DNA of 64,000 bases from JABMRP01 sp964444795 (GTDB taxonomy: Bacteria > Planctomycetota > Planctomycetia > Pirellulales > Thermoguttaceae), in assembly GCA_964444795.1 (NCBI GenBank), contig CAYUIQ010000006.1:1-64000 (forward strand), in the 5' to 3' direction. This document shows positions 48,801 through 56,290 of this stretch, in pieces (within the stretch, counting starts at the first letter, position 1; each line of letters starts with the position of its first letter). Below the pieces are notes generated by a model. That model was not told the DNA's origin, did no database searches, and was given only the letters and a program-made list of their open reading frames with translations. Both the position numbers and the translations under genes were made by a program.

Positions 48801-50130
48801 CGATGCTCGGCGCGTTGTCCAACAGCCATTCGACCGCTTCGCGCGAGTAGTTGTCCGACGGCGAGCGAGTGATCAGATCTCGCAACGTGGCGCGTACCTT
48901 GCCGTCGTCGTGCATCTTGTCGCGATAGACTCGAAACGCCAGGTAATATCGCAGGCAACTGGCCTGTTTCGGGTTGGCGTTGATGGCATCGCGCAGCGCC
49001 TTTTCAGCCGCCGCGATCTGTTCCGGCTCGTTGCCGATGTTGCGAACATACTGGTCGGTGGTGCCGCCCCACGAGGCCTCGTTCTTGAGCACTTCGCCCA
49101 GCATCGTCAGCCCGCGCGATTTGTCTTCCAATCGCATGTAGGCAAAGGCCAAAACGGCTTGCATGGCAAAGCGGTCCTGCCGGTCGGAGTATTTCCGCAC
49201 GTAGTCGTTTACCAGCGGCTCGATCTTCCGCACGTCGGCTTGGGCCGAATGCAGCTTTTCGATCTGTTGACGATGCAACACGGGGGTGTCGTTGATCGCT
49301 CGGGCGCGGCCTAGCACCTCGGCGGCGTTGGCATGTTGGCCGAGCCGGCCGTAGCTTTCGACCATCAGACCGTAAACGGTCAGGGCCAGCGGCTTATCGG
49401 CCGTTAGTCCCTTCTTCGCCAGTTTGTTGCCGGCGATGCAGCTTGGCGCCCATTGGCTGATCCGCCGCCATTCGCTGACCGCCCGATAGCCGATCCACTT
49501 GGCGTATTCTCCCGAAGGCGACTTATCGAGAATCTCCTCGGCCAGTTCGGCCGCCGCGGTGATTGCCGGCGTGCTGCCGACGGCCGAGTAGTTGGCGACG
49601 GCCAAGGCACCGTATTGGCGTCCGGCGGGCGTATTCGGCTGGCGGTTCCAAACCAACCGGCAGGCGTCGGCCGCGGCCTGACGATCGGCCATCCGCAACA
49701 GCGTATCGGCCAGGCGAATTTCCACCGCACTACACTCGGCGGCTTTTGGGTAACGGCCCAGGAATTGCCGACAGGTGGCGGCCATTTCCGGGTTGCGTGA
49801 CGTGGCTTGCAAGCCGTCGATCAACTTCAGCATCACCGCCTGATGACGCGGGTCGGCCGGATGCGCCGATGTAAACGTCTCGGCCGCGCGGATCAGCCCG
49901 AACACCCGGCCGTCGGCGTGGTACAGATCGACCAACTTGACCAGCGTTTCGGCCGCTTCCGGCGAAGTATCCCTATATTTACCGAGTTCGGCTTCCAGCT
50001 TCGAGGCTTCCTGCCCGACGGTGTCGACCGCCGGTTTCTCCAGTGCCGGTTTCTCCGGCGCCGGTTCCTGTGCTCGTGCCAGTGCAAATAAAGCCAGAAC
50101 GGTCACCGTCAGAATCAAGGAGCGTTTCAT
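42853..50130 (-). CDS. Giant exported TPR protein with repeated beta-domains
   Basis: The 2425-aa product has a signal peptide (LILTVTVLALFALARA). Residues about 30-1100 are helical, TPR-like (for instance WNRQPNTPAGRQYG, AQRYDVARNEFTTVI). A beta-rich middle holds three copies of a domain with pattern VxDADRD, then GIFxG or GVFTG (VRDADRDLSDDADRA/GPHTGIFEG; EVTDYDEDRTSG/EEYSGIFTKE; RVMDADRDATGERD/AHSGVFTGS) and a discoidin-like insert (MAIDRDPNTFWQSVPDG). The end has YbgF-type TPRs (SHLAADAMFWSGESYRQGRK). CAGGAAA precedes the ATG at 50130. It precedes ExbB by 26 nt, so it is likely the periplasmic partner of the proton channel. Confidence 0.85.
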   Translation of the reverse strand: MKRSLILTVTVLALFALARAQEPAPEKPALEKPAVDTVGQEASKLEAELGKYRDTSPEAAETLVKLVDLYHADGRVFGLIRAAETFTSAHPADPRHQAVMLKLIDGLQATSRNPEMAATCRQFLGRYPKAAECSAVEIRLADTLLRMADRQAAADACRLVWNRQPNTPAGRQYGALAVANYSAVGSTPAITAAAELAEEILDKSPSGEYAKWIGYRAVSEWRRISQWAPSCIAGNKLAKKGLTADKPLALTVYGLMVESYGRLGQHANAAEVLGRARAINDTPVLHRQQIEKLHSAQADVRKIEPLVNDYVRKYSDRQDRFAMQAVLAFAYMRLEDKSRGLTMLGEVLKNEASWGGTTDQYVRNIGNEPEQIAAAEKALRDAINANPKQASCLRYYLAFRVYRDKMHDDGKVRATLRDLITRSPSDNYSREAVEWLLDNAPSIGEFGADVDRIITSRRANLHFPNYHKYLGEWQVKAKAREDFGDKARQVADKLRKADADPILSAWVKNFDSNNRTGGAERAVLLKPDVFGKLTNDMAHLVAWTQAEYYRYVGTAEERAAAIPMFVPICQRFRDDYPLAQRYLQMATDYGTPEQCKAAAQHMLRLQPQAGDMDSLRRLIVAGEKSEDAGLVKQAYARMMKCRQQFGPDPANASSIGEMLERLEMKTEATEYWTTYAKHDLNNGESKNCAQRLWERMEAKERITLTGELARTSSNYQGTYAQWQADEYFKAGDLGNFERVLRDSRKRQDQRPLLGWSFSSDAAYGWVSTYRADVEQTDANRLRVYRVLHDIAPEEGAALAQLAILEIDPSEAKTPMERILAYQAATRKVRSDGNGWNRLMPFAQAALAREDYQSAATLLTGMLANITGVDDNTKKTARDMVAQCYGRMGAVGLTIDETSPIAPLLKAALSLRLGDERLAFDTYMANRQLFDQHRTEAPVDLVVFVCEKLIAAGGDENHDRVEATLRGWLVQHSESKQFDAAVKARMQLLLARNYFKAQRYDVARNEFTTVINRYGDTPEAVEAEFGIGETFMAQKVFDQAEVVFEKLAGRRELDIVVRAEFLRGVLALRRGDHDDARDIFRAVLDRVPDVELANKALFSLSEVYGAEQRYLDQLRLLRTVGRLGHKSKRYHTPGIPLSIVVHDSDLGISRGHHRIPVIVTTTPGGDRETLFLISAGAGKGLFRADLETQLGSVTAGDKVLQLTGNDVIRSDYPDEFKAEFRSVPLSDVEIRVASDATFETASSKIVEQEEESFSQRLEREAEAQEEIDQRVSQGRPANQIKPGNPIYLRVRDADRDLSDDADRAIVKLVADSGDQVQVTLMETGPHTGIFEGTVATGELPAGALATDAAIDHGPLMAIDRDPNTFWQSVPDGATPKSLTVDLKDLRRIASVTLSTPDAESNRPVRAELRGSHDGQFWFHLAGHPAMPAAEPVAGECGQMTRRIFNGRNATVADWNALVELTKNTKPIEEEATDELRWTRPEEEEKTNKRKGYLVLWRGTLVQYRASAARFAVSGVTTALAIDGRLEMPLGPGGRTADVWLDAGPHELAILATATGARDEVEATWARADLTSAQVKLRPFEAADFDLSRIDGEIQAAEAPVVTLTDEAWQCTFPTAEVRFVRFDVQEYLGEAVAINHVEIRGENPDEVYVPTEADVLALSNNDVLEIAGGDVVTATYTDEFTVGNSSHSRLLETRLTATYFNAAVAPIAYDFTRSANGAVSTDRKRLLRIDPGERLIVEVTDYDEDRTSGRDEIGIKVAVNGGDPIELTATETEEYSGIFTKEVDTAAEAADGKLVVKPGDRIICWYTDRQNTFPGHAVPRETIVLVNEPTEAQIRVIQSRATPPAPGSDAAPRIEYLAPEADQEISGLAMGAPITIEVVDPDAAKDSRSSIVVSLETSDGAKADVNCVISDAHHPDRRQRFSDNGDADALHQGRFVGQVILQLGSADSAEIVSRTSDMPRSVIGGPVVDEEAATAADRGLVVRVLNLTGKDIVTATYNDTVRPSGEAATIDARGRLITAGTLVCTDHRYEEPMEQLHVGEKMFLRVMDADRDATGERDVVTVEVTTERGEKEEVPLEETLAHSGVFTGSLLLKAVEQPTPGNLQADEPVIESFFGDTVSARYVDPTAPTETGELEITGQLPVVIGTDGLVAAFTKTFNNEDLAVETKFHVAESYFELFKSHKQLGREEESKTDLEAGRRILREVMEDYTDPKYAPRVTYLLGQFAQELEQWDEAVASYALIIQRYSDHSLAADAQYKMGQCYEKAGDFDRALEAYVTLAATYPNSPLIASAMIRISDFFYKKQRFEVATQVGEKFLEKFTGHEHAARMAFRVGQCYFKMEELAKAAESFDGFVKTFPESHLAADAMFWSGESYRQGRKFADAFSRYNRCRWDYPESEAAKYARGRLAMPEMLDQFEKLHEEAGLNE

Positions 50131-50221
50131 GTCGGCCGTTTCCTGTTCAATTGAATGTGATCCAAGGCGTATACACGCTGGTTGTCCGTAAGTTATCCGC
50201 TGTCGGCTTTCCGCTTTCCCG

Positions 50222-52600
50222 TCAGCCTCCCACGGCCAGTGCGTCGGCAATCTTCTTCGCTTGCGCGGCCTTGGGGCTTTCGGGGAAGTCGGCGATCAGT
50301 TGGTTGAAACGTCGCGCGGCCTCGGGCTTACGGCCCATGCGATACAGGCAGCGGCCGTAGTTGTAGAGGATGACGTCCATGAATTTCGCGTCGGGGTACA
50401 TCGCAAGTACCGTCTCGAACGTGTCGACCGCTCGGGCGTAATCCTTTTGCGTGTAGTAATAGTCGGCCATCTGGGCCACGGCTTCGCCGACTCGACCGCT
50501 CTCGGGGAAGTCGTCGAACACCTTCTTGTACTCCTGAAAGGCCCGATCGCGAAGTTGGCCGGCGCGGGAGCCGGTCGTTGCCTCGGCCTGCTCGGTGTAG
50601 CAACTGGCGATCCCGAACTGGGCATCGCCGCGGAGTTGGCTTGTTTGCATGTTGACCAGACGATGATAGACGCCGATTGCGCGGTTGAAGTCGCCCTGTT
50701 TTCGGGCGACCTCGGCCAATTGCAGCAGCGCGTCGTCGAGGAACCCGCTCTGGGGGAATTCCTTCTGCAACCGCTGGCACATGGCTGCCGCCATGCTCAG
50801 CCGGTCCATCTCGAAGTAGATGTGCCAAAGCTGGACGTACGTCTGTTCGAGCATGCGACCGCCCAGCTTGCGGGCTTCGCCCATGATCTCCTCGCAGACG
50901 TTCAAGGCCTGTTCGTATTTCTTCTGGGCGTTGTCCTTCAGGCCGAATTCCTTATAGCGGTTGCCGATGTTCGTCAACGCGCTGGCCGTTTTCAGCATGG
51001 TCTGAATCCGCAACTCCTCGTCGGAGATCATCGCCCGAGTCACCCGAACGCCGCCAATGTTACCTTCCAGGCAACGGGCCTCGGCGCGCACCTGGGCGAT
51101 GCCGTCGCCCCGGTGTCTCTCGTCGAGATAGACCACGCGGATCAGGTCGCCGGGCTGAGCCTGCAACAGAGCATCGCCGGCGATCACTTCTTCGGCCTTT
51201 TGCAGCGAAACGATCGTACGAAAGATGCCGGTGTGGACGGAGTCGTCGGCGATCGGTGCCTCAGCCGGTTTGGGGGCCGGTTCGGTATCGGCCGGGGCGA
51301 CAACGGGCGTTTCCACCACCGGCGCGGGGGCGGTTGCCGGTGGTTCGGTGTCGCCGGCGGGCGTTTCGTCGTCGCCGGGCGTTCCCAGGATCGTCGGCCG
51401 GACGGGCGCTTCTAAAAGCGTGATCTCGACACGATCGATTTGCTTGTACGTGTTCAGTTGGAGCGGCTCACCCTCGACCGATTCGTCATCGGCGGCCGGG
51501 GCGCTTTCTCCGGCGGCAACCGCCTCGATCGCCTCGGCCTCAAGCTCGCCCTCCGTCTTCAGGCGATGCACCTCGATGACCGCGCGGAGCGAATCGGCCT
51601 TATCGGTGAGGTCGCGGTCGGCATCGGCGATCTGAACGTTGACCGACTTGCCCAAGACCACGCCTCGAAGCGGCTCGGCAAACGCGCCGTCGGTGATTCG
51701 CACGTTGGCACTGCCCACGACGGTCACTTCGGCGAGTATCTTCTGGTCGAGTTTCTGCTCGGCCGTGTGCTGGTCGGTATAGGTGACGGTGACCTGATCG
51801 TCGCCCTTGACTTCGAGATGGCCGTTGCCCGGCGCCGGTTTTCCCAGCCGGGTGGGCAGCGATCCGAGCACGAGGCGGACATTGCGTCCGACGGGGCGAC
51901 AGGCGAGCGTTTCGACGTCGCCGCTGGTCGCTTCGCACCGCACCTCGACGGCTTCTTCGGTGCCGAGCACCGCCAGATCGGCGTCTTCGATCTTCACGAA
52001 CAGCCGCTTGCCCGCCTCCAGCTTCTCGACGCCCCGTTGACCGTTGGTCAGCGCCGTGCCCACTTTCTCCAGCGAGCTGATTGCACGGCTGTAGTGGCCG
52101 AGATGAAAGTGGCCCAAGCCGATGTAGTAATAGGCCTCGTTGACCTGGGGGCTCACGGGGTATCGGGCGATCACGTCGCGGAGCACCTGGAACGACCGGC
52201 CGTAGTTGTGGGCATGGTAGTAGCAGACACCCACCTTCAGCGCCGCTTCGGCCCGTTGCTCTTCTTCGCGATTCTCCTCGTCGGCCACCGCCTCGAAATG
52301 TAGCCGGGCGCGGTCGTACGATCGGTCGCGTTCGAGGAAATAGTCGCCCAGAAGGAGGTGGGCGGCGAAACGGACCCGGCTGCGCGGATACCGCTCGATG
52401 ACCGATTGCCACACCTCGACCGCCTTGCCGACCTCGTCGGCGTCGTATCGGGCGGAACCGGCGTCCAGCAGTTTGCGGGCCGCGCGGTCTTCGACCAAGG
52501 AACCTCGCAAGCCCGATGCTGGCGGCTCGTCCTGACCGAAAACGCCAGCCGGCGCGGCAAACAGCAGAACCAGCGACAGCGGGAGTAAGACTCGTTGCAT
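50222..52600 (-). CDS. Exported TPR protein with one copy of the same beta-domain
   Basis: The 792-aa product has a signal peptide (LLPLSLVLLFAAPAGVFG). TPR-type repeats flank a middle domain: N-terminal ones such as SRVRFAAHLLLGDYFLERD and C-terminal ones such as DYARAVDTFETVLAMYPDAK. The middle (about 200-520) has DQVTVTYTDQHT, VQIADADRDLTDKADS, DSVHTGIFRTIV and GDLIRVVYLDERH, the same pattern as the three copies in the neighbouring giant protein, with an acidic/Pro-rich insert. It lies 91 nt upstream of the giant gene and probably forms part of the same envelope complex. Confidence 0.85.
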   Translation of the reverse strand: MQRVLLPLSLVLLFAAPAGVFGQDEPPASGLRGSLVEDRAARKLLDAGSARYDADEVGKAVEVWQSVIERYPRSRVRFAAHLLLGDYFLERDRSYDRARLHFEAVADEENREEEQRAEAALKVGVCYYHAHNYGRSFQVLRDVIARYPVSPQVNEAYYYIGLGHFHLGHYSRAISSLEKVGTALTNGQRGVEKLEAGKRLFVKIEDADLAVLGTEEAVEVRCEATSGDVETLACRPVGRNVRLVLGSLPTRLGKPAPGNGHLEVKGDDQVTVTYTDQHTAEQKLDQKILAEVTVVGSANVRITDGAFAEPLRGVVLGKSVNVQIADADRDLTDKADSLRAVIEVHRLKTEGELEAEAIEAVAAGESAPAADDESVEGEPLQLNTYKQIDRVEITLLEAPVRPTILGTPGDDETPAGDTEPPATAPAPVVETPVVAPADTEPAPKPAEAPIADDSVHTGIFRTIVSLQKAEEVIAGDALLQAQPGDLIRVVYLDERHRGDGIAQVRAEARCLEGNIGGVRVTRAMISDEELRIQTMLKTASALTNIGNRYKEFGLKDNAQKKYEQALNVCEEIMGEARKLGGRMLEQTYVQLWHIYFEMDRLSMAAAMCQRLQKEFPQSGFLDDALLQLAEVARKQGDFNRAIGVYHRLVNMQTSQLRGDAQFGIASCYTEQAEATTGSRAGQLRDRAFQEYKKVFDDFPESGRVGEAVAQMADYYYTQKDYARAVDTFETVLAMYPDAKFMDVILYNYGRCLYRMGRKPEAARRFNQLIADFPESPKAAQAKKIADALAVGG

Positions 52601-52691
52601 GATAATCCTCGTTTGCAGGAACGGGGGGCACGGATGCCGGTCCCAGGGAGTAATCGCTCTTAGTCCACCTTAGATGCGTGCCATGGGAGCG

Positions 52692-54539
52692 TCAAGGAAG
52701 AACACGTTTACCTAGCTCGGCCACGGCGCTGATCGGGCTTTCGGCCAGGATCCCGGCAACTTCCGGCGACAGCTTCCTACCGCCAAAGGCCGCCAGTGCG
52801 GCGGGCGTCACGTTGCGGTCTTCCTCGGCGCCGATCCGCTTGGCCAGGGCTTCCAACACGCTCTTCGGGGTCCTGGCCAGACGCCCGTGGAGTTGTTCCT
52901 GCCAGGCTGCCGCGACCGCCGGGTCGAGACCTTCGCTGGCCTCGGTTTGCGGCCGTGACATGACCGATCGGTTGACCAGCAGGAAGTCGATCACCGGGCC
53001 GGCCGCTTCGGCGTCTCCACAGAGCAATGCCCCCGACACGGCATTCTGGTAGTCGAGATGTACCCCCCCGAAGACGCCCGCCTCGGCGTCTTCCGGGTAA
53101 CGTCCCTTGGCGGCGTTTGCGGCTGCTTTGCCAAGCATGGCCAGTGCCGCTTGATCACCCGAGAGAGCAAGGCCGGTGATCGCGGCGCGGCGAATCTCGA
53201 CGGCGTTTTCCTCGGCCTGGATGTACACGCCGACGCTTTGCGGATCGGACCGGGCCAGCGAGACGCTCGATTCGGCCGTCTCGCGGGGTGTGCCGGTTGT
53301 GTGAAATTCCTCCAGCACTGCACTCGCGCCGTCGGCACCCGAGGCACCCAAGAGGATCAGGCCGAGGATTGTCTTTCCCGACTTTCCGGAATCGATCATC
53401 GCCCGGGCGCTGGCGGCCGAGGTTTCGTCGACCCAAGGCGCCAGAGCGCCGGCCATCGAGCGGCTCAGGTCGCTGGGCAAGTCGAGAGGATACTTGGCCA
53501 GAACGCCGAGGACGAAATCGGCCGTCGATTTGTCGTGGCAGCGAATCGCCGCGCTGTGCAACAGCGACTCGAACTGCCGGCGGCCTTCTTCGTTGGCACC
53601 GTCCAACAAGTCGAACGCGCCGGTGCTCGCATCGGTCAGCGCTTGCCGGCCGGCCGCATCGAGCCCCCGCGGGACGTCGTCGGGCATGGTTGTGAGTTGC
53701 TCCACGGTCTTGGACATCAGCGCGGGCCAACCTTCCCACTTCCAGAACGCCATCTGTCCTTCTTGCGGATATCCCCGGCAACTGCCGGTGAATACGGCTA
53801 CCTGGCCTTTGCCGAAGGGGGCGGTAATCAGCAGCGGATGGTCGCCGGCAGTCAGCAGTACCTTGGCGCCCGGCTTGACCGTAGCCTTGCAGATCGAGTA
53901 GACGTACGGCGGGTTGTCGGCCTCGGCACCGGCCAGTTGCTCCGCACCGTAGTCGGCACCCGGCTTGATCGCCAGGCCCTCGCTGACGCGTTCGGTCTCC
54001 ATCTTCCACGGTCCCTCGGCGGGAAATTCCAGCGGGGCCATCTCGGCAAAGGGCGATTGGACCGACTGGTCGCCGAAGCTGTAACTTCCGCAGAAGAACA
54101 ACACGGCGCCGCCACGCTTGACGAAATCGACCAGCACCTCTTGATTCTTGCCAAAACCCTTGGAGCTGACGTTGCAAACGATCACCAGATGATGGTTCAT
54201 CAAGAAACCGGGCGCGTCGGGCTGCTGGCGAAGCCACCCGGCGTCGGGCACCGAGGTACCGCCCCACTCCGAGATTCCCCGGCTTTGTTGCGTGCTCTCG
54301 GTCAAGGCGTTGGCACCGGCGCGGGCCAGCGTCTCGTGTACCTGATAGTCGCGATAGGAATACCCGCGGACCATGTGTGCGCGGAGCGGTCCTTCCGGTG
54401 GAAAACTCCAGCCCAGTTCGGCCGCCGGGGCGAGGTTCGTTCCCACCAGCATCGCCGAGGCAAGAAGCGGCAGGGCACACATCGCCACGCATCGCGCGGC
54501 ACCGTGAGCCAGGAAGTGAAAGGCGGGGAGAGTTCTCAT
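52692..54539 (-). CDS. Exported GATase1-like protein with HEAT-type repeats
   Basis: The 615-aa product has a signal peptide (MCALPLLASAMLVGTNLAPA). The first half resembles a class I GATase-like or ThuA-like fold (PGFLMNHHLVIVCNVSSKG, EVLVDFVKRGGAVLFFCGSY, FGKGQVAVFTGSCRGYP) without a visible catalytic Cys-His-Glu triad. The second half is helical and Ala-rich, like HEAT repeats (RAAITGLALSGDQAALAMLG, KAAANAAKGRYPED). It is the first gene of the - strand operon, 91 nt before the TPR protein, with the same GATase-like theme as the DUF4159 protein at the other end. Binding role likely; ligand unknown. Confidence 0.7.
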   Translation of the reverse strand: MRTLPAFHFLAHGAARCVAMCALPLLASAMLVGTNLAPAAELGWSFPPEGPLRAHMVRGYSYRDYQVHETLARAGANALTESTQQSRGISEWGGTSVPDAGWLRQQPDAPGFLMNHHLVIVCNVSSKGFGKNQEVLVDFVKRGGAVLFFCGSYSFGDQSVQSPFAEMAPLEFPAEGPWKMETERVSEGLAIKPGADYGAEQLAGAEADNPPYVYSICKATVKPGAKVLLTAGDHPLLITAPFGKGQVAVFTGSCRGYPQEGQMAFWKWEGWPALMSKTVEQLTTMPDDVPRGLDAAGRQALTDASTGAFDLLDGANEEGRRQFESLLHSAAIRCHDKSTADFVLGVLAKYPLDLPSDLSRSMAGALAPWVDETSAASARAMIDSGKSGKTILGLILLGASGADGASAVLEEFHTTGTPRETAESSVSLARSDPQSVGVYIQAEENAVEIRRAAITGLALSGDQAALAMLGKAAANAAKGRYPEDAEAGVFGGVHLDYQNAVSGALLCGDAEAAGPVIDFLLVNRSVMSRPQTEASEGLDPAVAAAWQEQLHGRLARTPKSVLEALAKRIGAEEDRNVTPAALAAFGGRKLSPEVAGILAESPISAVAELGKRVLP

Positions 54540-55053
54540 GGGGTGCGTCTCCTGGGAATGTATTGGGGCTTTGGCGGGTCAACCGCGCAAAGGCCGGCGG
54601 GCTGTCGCCGTAGTCGGCACGACTTCAATTCTATCGACGGTTGAGATCCCGTGTCAATAATTTGGGCCAAATTGGCTGAAGATGGCCCAGGACGGCTGAA
54701 AAGACGATTTTTCACCGGCTTGCGGATGGTTCCCGTCGTCCGGTAGACTGTCACTGTTAGCCCGGTTGCCGACGACCGGATTGTGCGGCGGATTGCCCGG
54801 TTTTCCGGTCGCCGGCGACCGGGCTAACATCAATTCCCGCGAAACATGAACGGTTCATGTTTTTTCGCGCGGCAGCTCTGGGGTATCGGCATGTCGAGGA
54901 AGCCAATCTCCGCGAAGTCTGGTCTCGTTATTCTGGGCAAGGAAATATGCTCGGAACTTTCCAGAATCGACACGCGTCCAAATACGCTCACGCCGGATTA
55001 GCCCCCTTCGCTGGTCTTTTCAATTCAACCCATTCTGCGGGGAGCCGAAAGTT
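54540..55053. other. 514-bp divergent intergenic region
   Basis: It separates the - strand operon from the + strand lipoprotein gene, so it must hold promoters for both, but I see no convincing -35/-10 pair. It contains repeat copy 2 (54751-54851) and, just after it, the small palindrome ATGAACGGTTCAT. A 66-codon open frame at 54857-55057 has no ribosome site and is not accepted. Confidence 0.5.
54751..54851 (+). repeat. 101-bp dispersed repeat, copy 2 (GTTAGCCCGG family)
   Basis: It matches 38886-38986 almost base for base, with scattered substitutions, in the same orientation. The inverted ends GTTAGCCCGG and CCGGGCTAAC are perfect here. No target duplication is clear. Confidence 0.85.
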
Positions 55054-55983
55054 ATGAGACTACTGAAACTGGCACTTCTGATTGGTTTGGCGGGATCGCT
55101 CGTCAGTTGTGGCCCGACGACGGACGATTCAGCGTCGAAAGAGAAGAAGACCGTCGAACCGGGAACGAAGGCGGCTCCCGAGACGGGCCGAAAGGGCCCC
55201 GCCGACACGCCTGGGACAAAGCCCGACGTGAAACCCGAGCCGCACGTTATACTGCCCGTAAAGGAAGACCCGGGAGCCACATCGGTCGGCGGCAGGGCGA
55301 TCAATCTAGCCAGTGCCGACAGCGGCACGACGGTCTCCGCCGGCGTCGGCGACACGGTGATTATCGAACTCAAGGCCAATCCGACGACGGGATACTCTTG
55401 GGCGGCCGAACCGGCGGCCGACGCCGCGATCCTGGAGTTGAAGTCCAAGAAGTTTCTGACCTCTGCGCAACTCAATCCGGAAATGCAGCCGCTCGTCGGC
55501 CAAGGGGGCGTCACCACGTTTACCTACCGGGTCGCAGGCGCCGGCAAGGCGGCCATTTCGCTGGTCTATCGCCGGCCCTGGGAGAAGGATGTCAAGCCCG
55601 AAAAGACCTTTGGCGTGGAGATCGAGGCAACCAAGGTGACCAGTCCGGTCGTCACGGGAAAGATCGTTTTCAGTGAAGCACCGGACGTGGAGAAGATCAG
55701 CCGGATCGTGGTTTCGATCCGCAACACGGCCCTGGCCGACGGCCCGGCGCCGCTCGTCGGCACGGTGGAACTCACGCCGCCGTTTAAGCTCCCGGTGACC
55801 TTCGCGGTCCCCTACGATCCGGCGAAGGTTCAGCCCAACCCGATGTTCTATTCGATCTCGGTCCGGGTCAGCACGGTCGTCGATGGCAGCGAAAAGCTGT
55901 ACTACATCAACGATACGAGCCACCACGTCTTTCGCGATGCCAATGACACGAAGTGCGACGTCGCCGTCAAGAAGCTTCGCTGA
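55054..55983 (+). CDS. Lipoprotein with chagasin-type (I42) inhibitor and YbaY-like domains
   Basis: The 309-aa product has a lipoprotein signal (LALLIGLAGSLVSCG, Cys19). After a charged linker, residues about 95-195 match chagasin-family cysteine protease inhibitors: NPTTGYSW at 109-116 (loop L4), GQGGVTTFTY near 150 and RRPWEKD at 172-178 (loop L6). From about 200 the sequence matches YbaY/YscW-type beta-barrel lipoproteins (GKIVFSEAPD, PFKLPVTFAVPYDPAKV, INDTSHHVFRD). GGGGAG precedes the ATG. The product should sit on the periplasmic or outer surface and bind papain-like cysteine proteases; whether the target is its own or foreign is unknown. Confidence 0.85.
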   Translation: MRLLKLALLIGLAGSLVSCGPTTDDSASKEKKTVEPGTKAAPETGRKGPADTPGTKPDVKPEPHVILPVKEDPGATSVGGRAINLASADSGTTVSAGVGDTVIIELKANPTTGYSWAAEPAADAAILELKSKKFLTSAQLNPEMQPLVGQGGVTTFTYRVAGAGKAAISLVYRRPWEKDVKPEKTFGVEIEATKVTSPVVTGKIVFSEAPDVEKISRIVVSIRNTALADGPAPLVGTVELTPPFKLPVTFAVPYDPAKVQPNPMFYSISVRVSTVVDGSEKLYYINDTSHHVFRDANDTKCDVAVKKLR

Positions 55984-56290
55984 TCCCAATCGTTGGCGCA
56001 TAAACAAGACGAATCCGGATCAACTCCGGATGGCCGTTCTTGGCACTTGACTCTCACAACAAGTGCCAAGAGGCGGCCGTATTCCCTGCCCCGTCTTCCT
56101 CATTGCGCCCCTGCCCCGTTCCGCCTTATTCGGGCTCGGCTGAAACTTGAGAAACATCTGGAACTCACGGGTCAATGCGGTATACTGACTTTGCCGGTCA
56201 GCAGTGCCGGTGGTGGCTGTGTCCGTCTGCTTCCACGAGCGTGTTTCTCAGCGATACTCGTCGCACGAAGGCGAGGAATAGGAGCGGATC
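55984..56290. other. 307-bp gap with a strong hairpin
   Basis: A perfect 12-bp inverted repeat TCTTGGCACTTG / CAAGTGCCAAGA at 56038-56049 and 56060-56071, with a 10-nt loop, stands 55 nt after the lipoprotein stop. It has no T run but may still end or stabilise the transcript. The rest of the gap has nothing I can support; the open frame at 55993-56352 overlaps the next gene and is rejected. Confidence 0.6.

Noticed and set aside
54857..55057. 66-codon + strand open frame before the chagasin lipoprotein
   Set aside because: No ribosome site or family likeness, and it overlaps the start of a well-supported gene.
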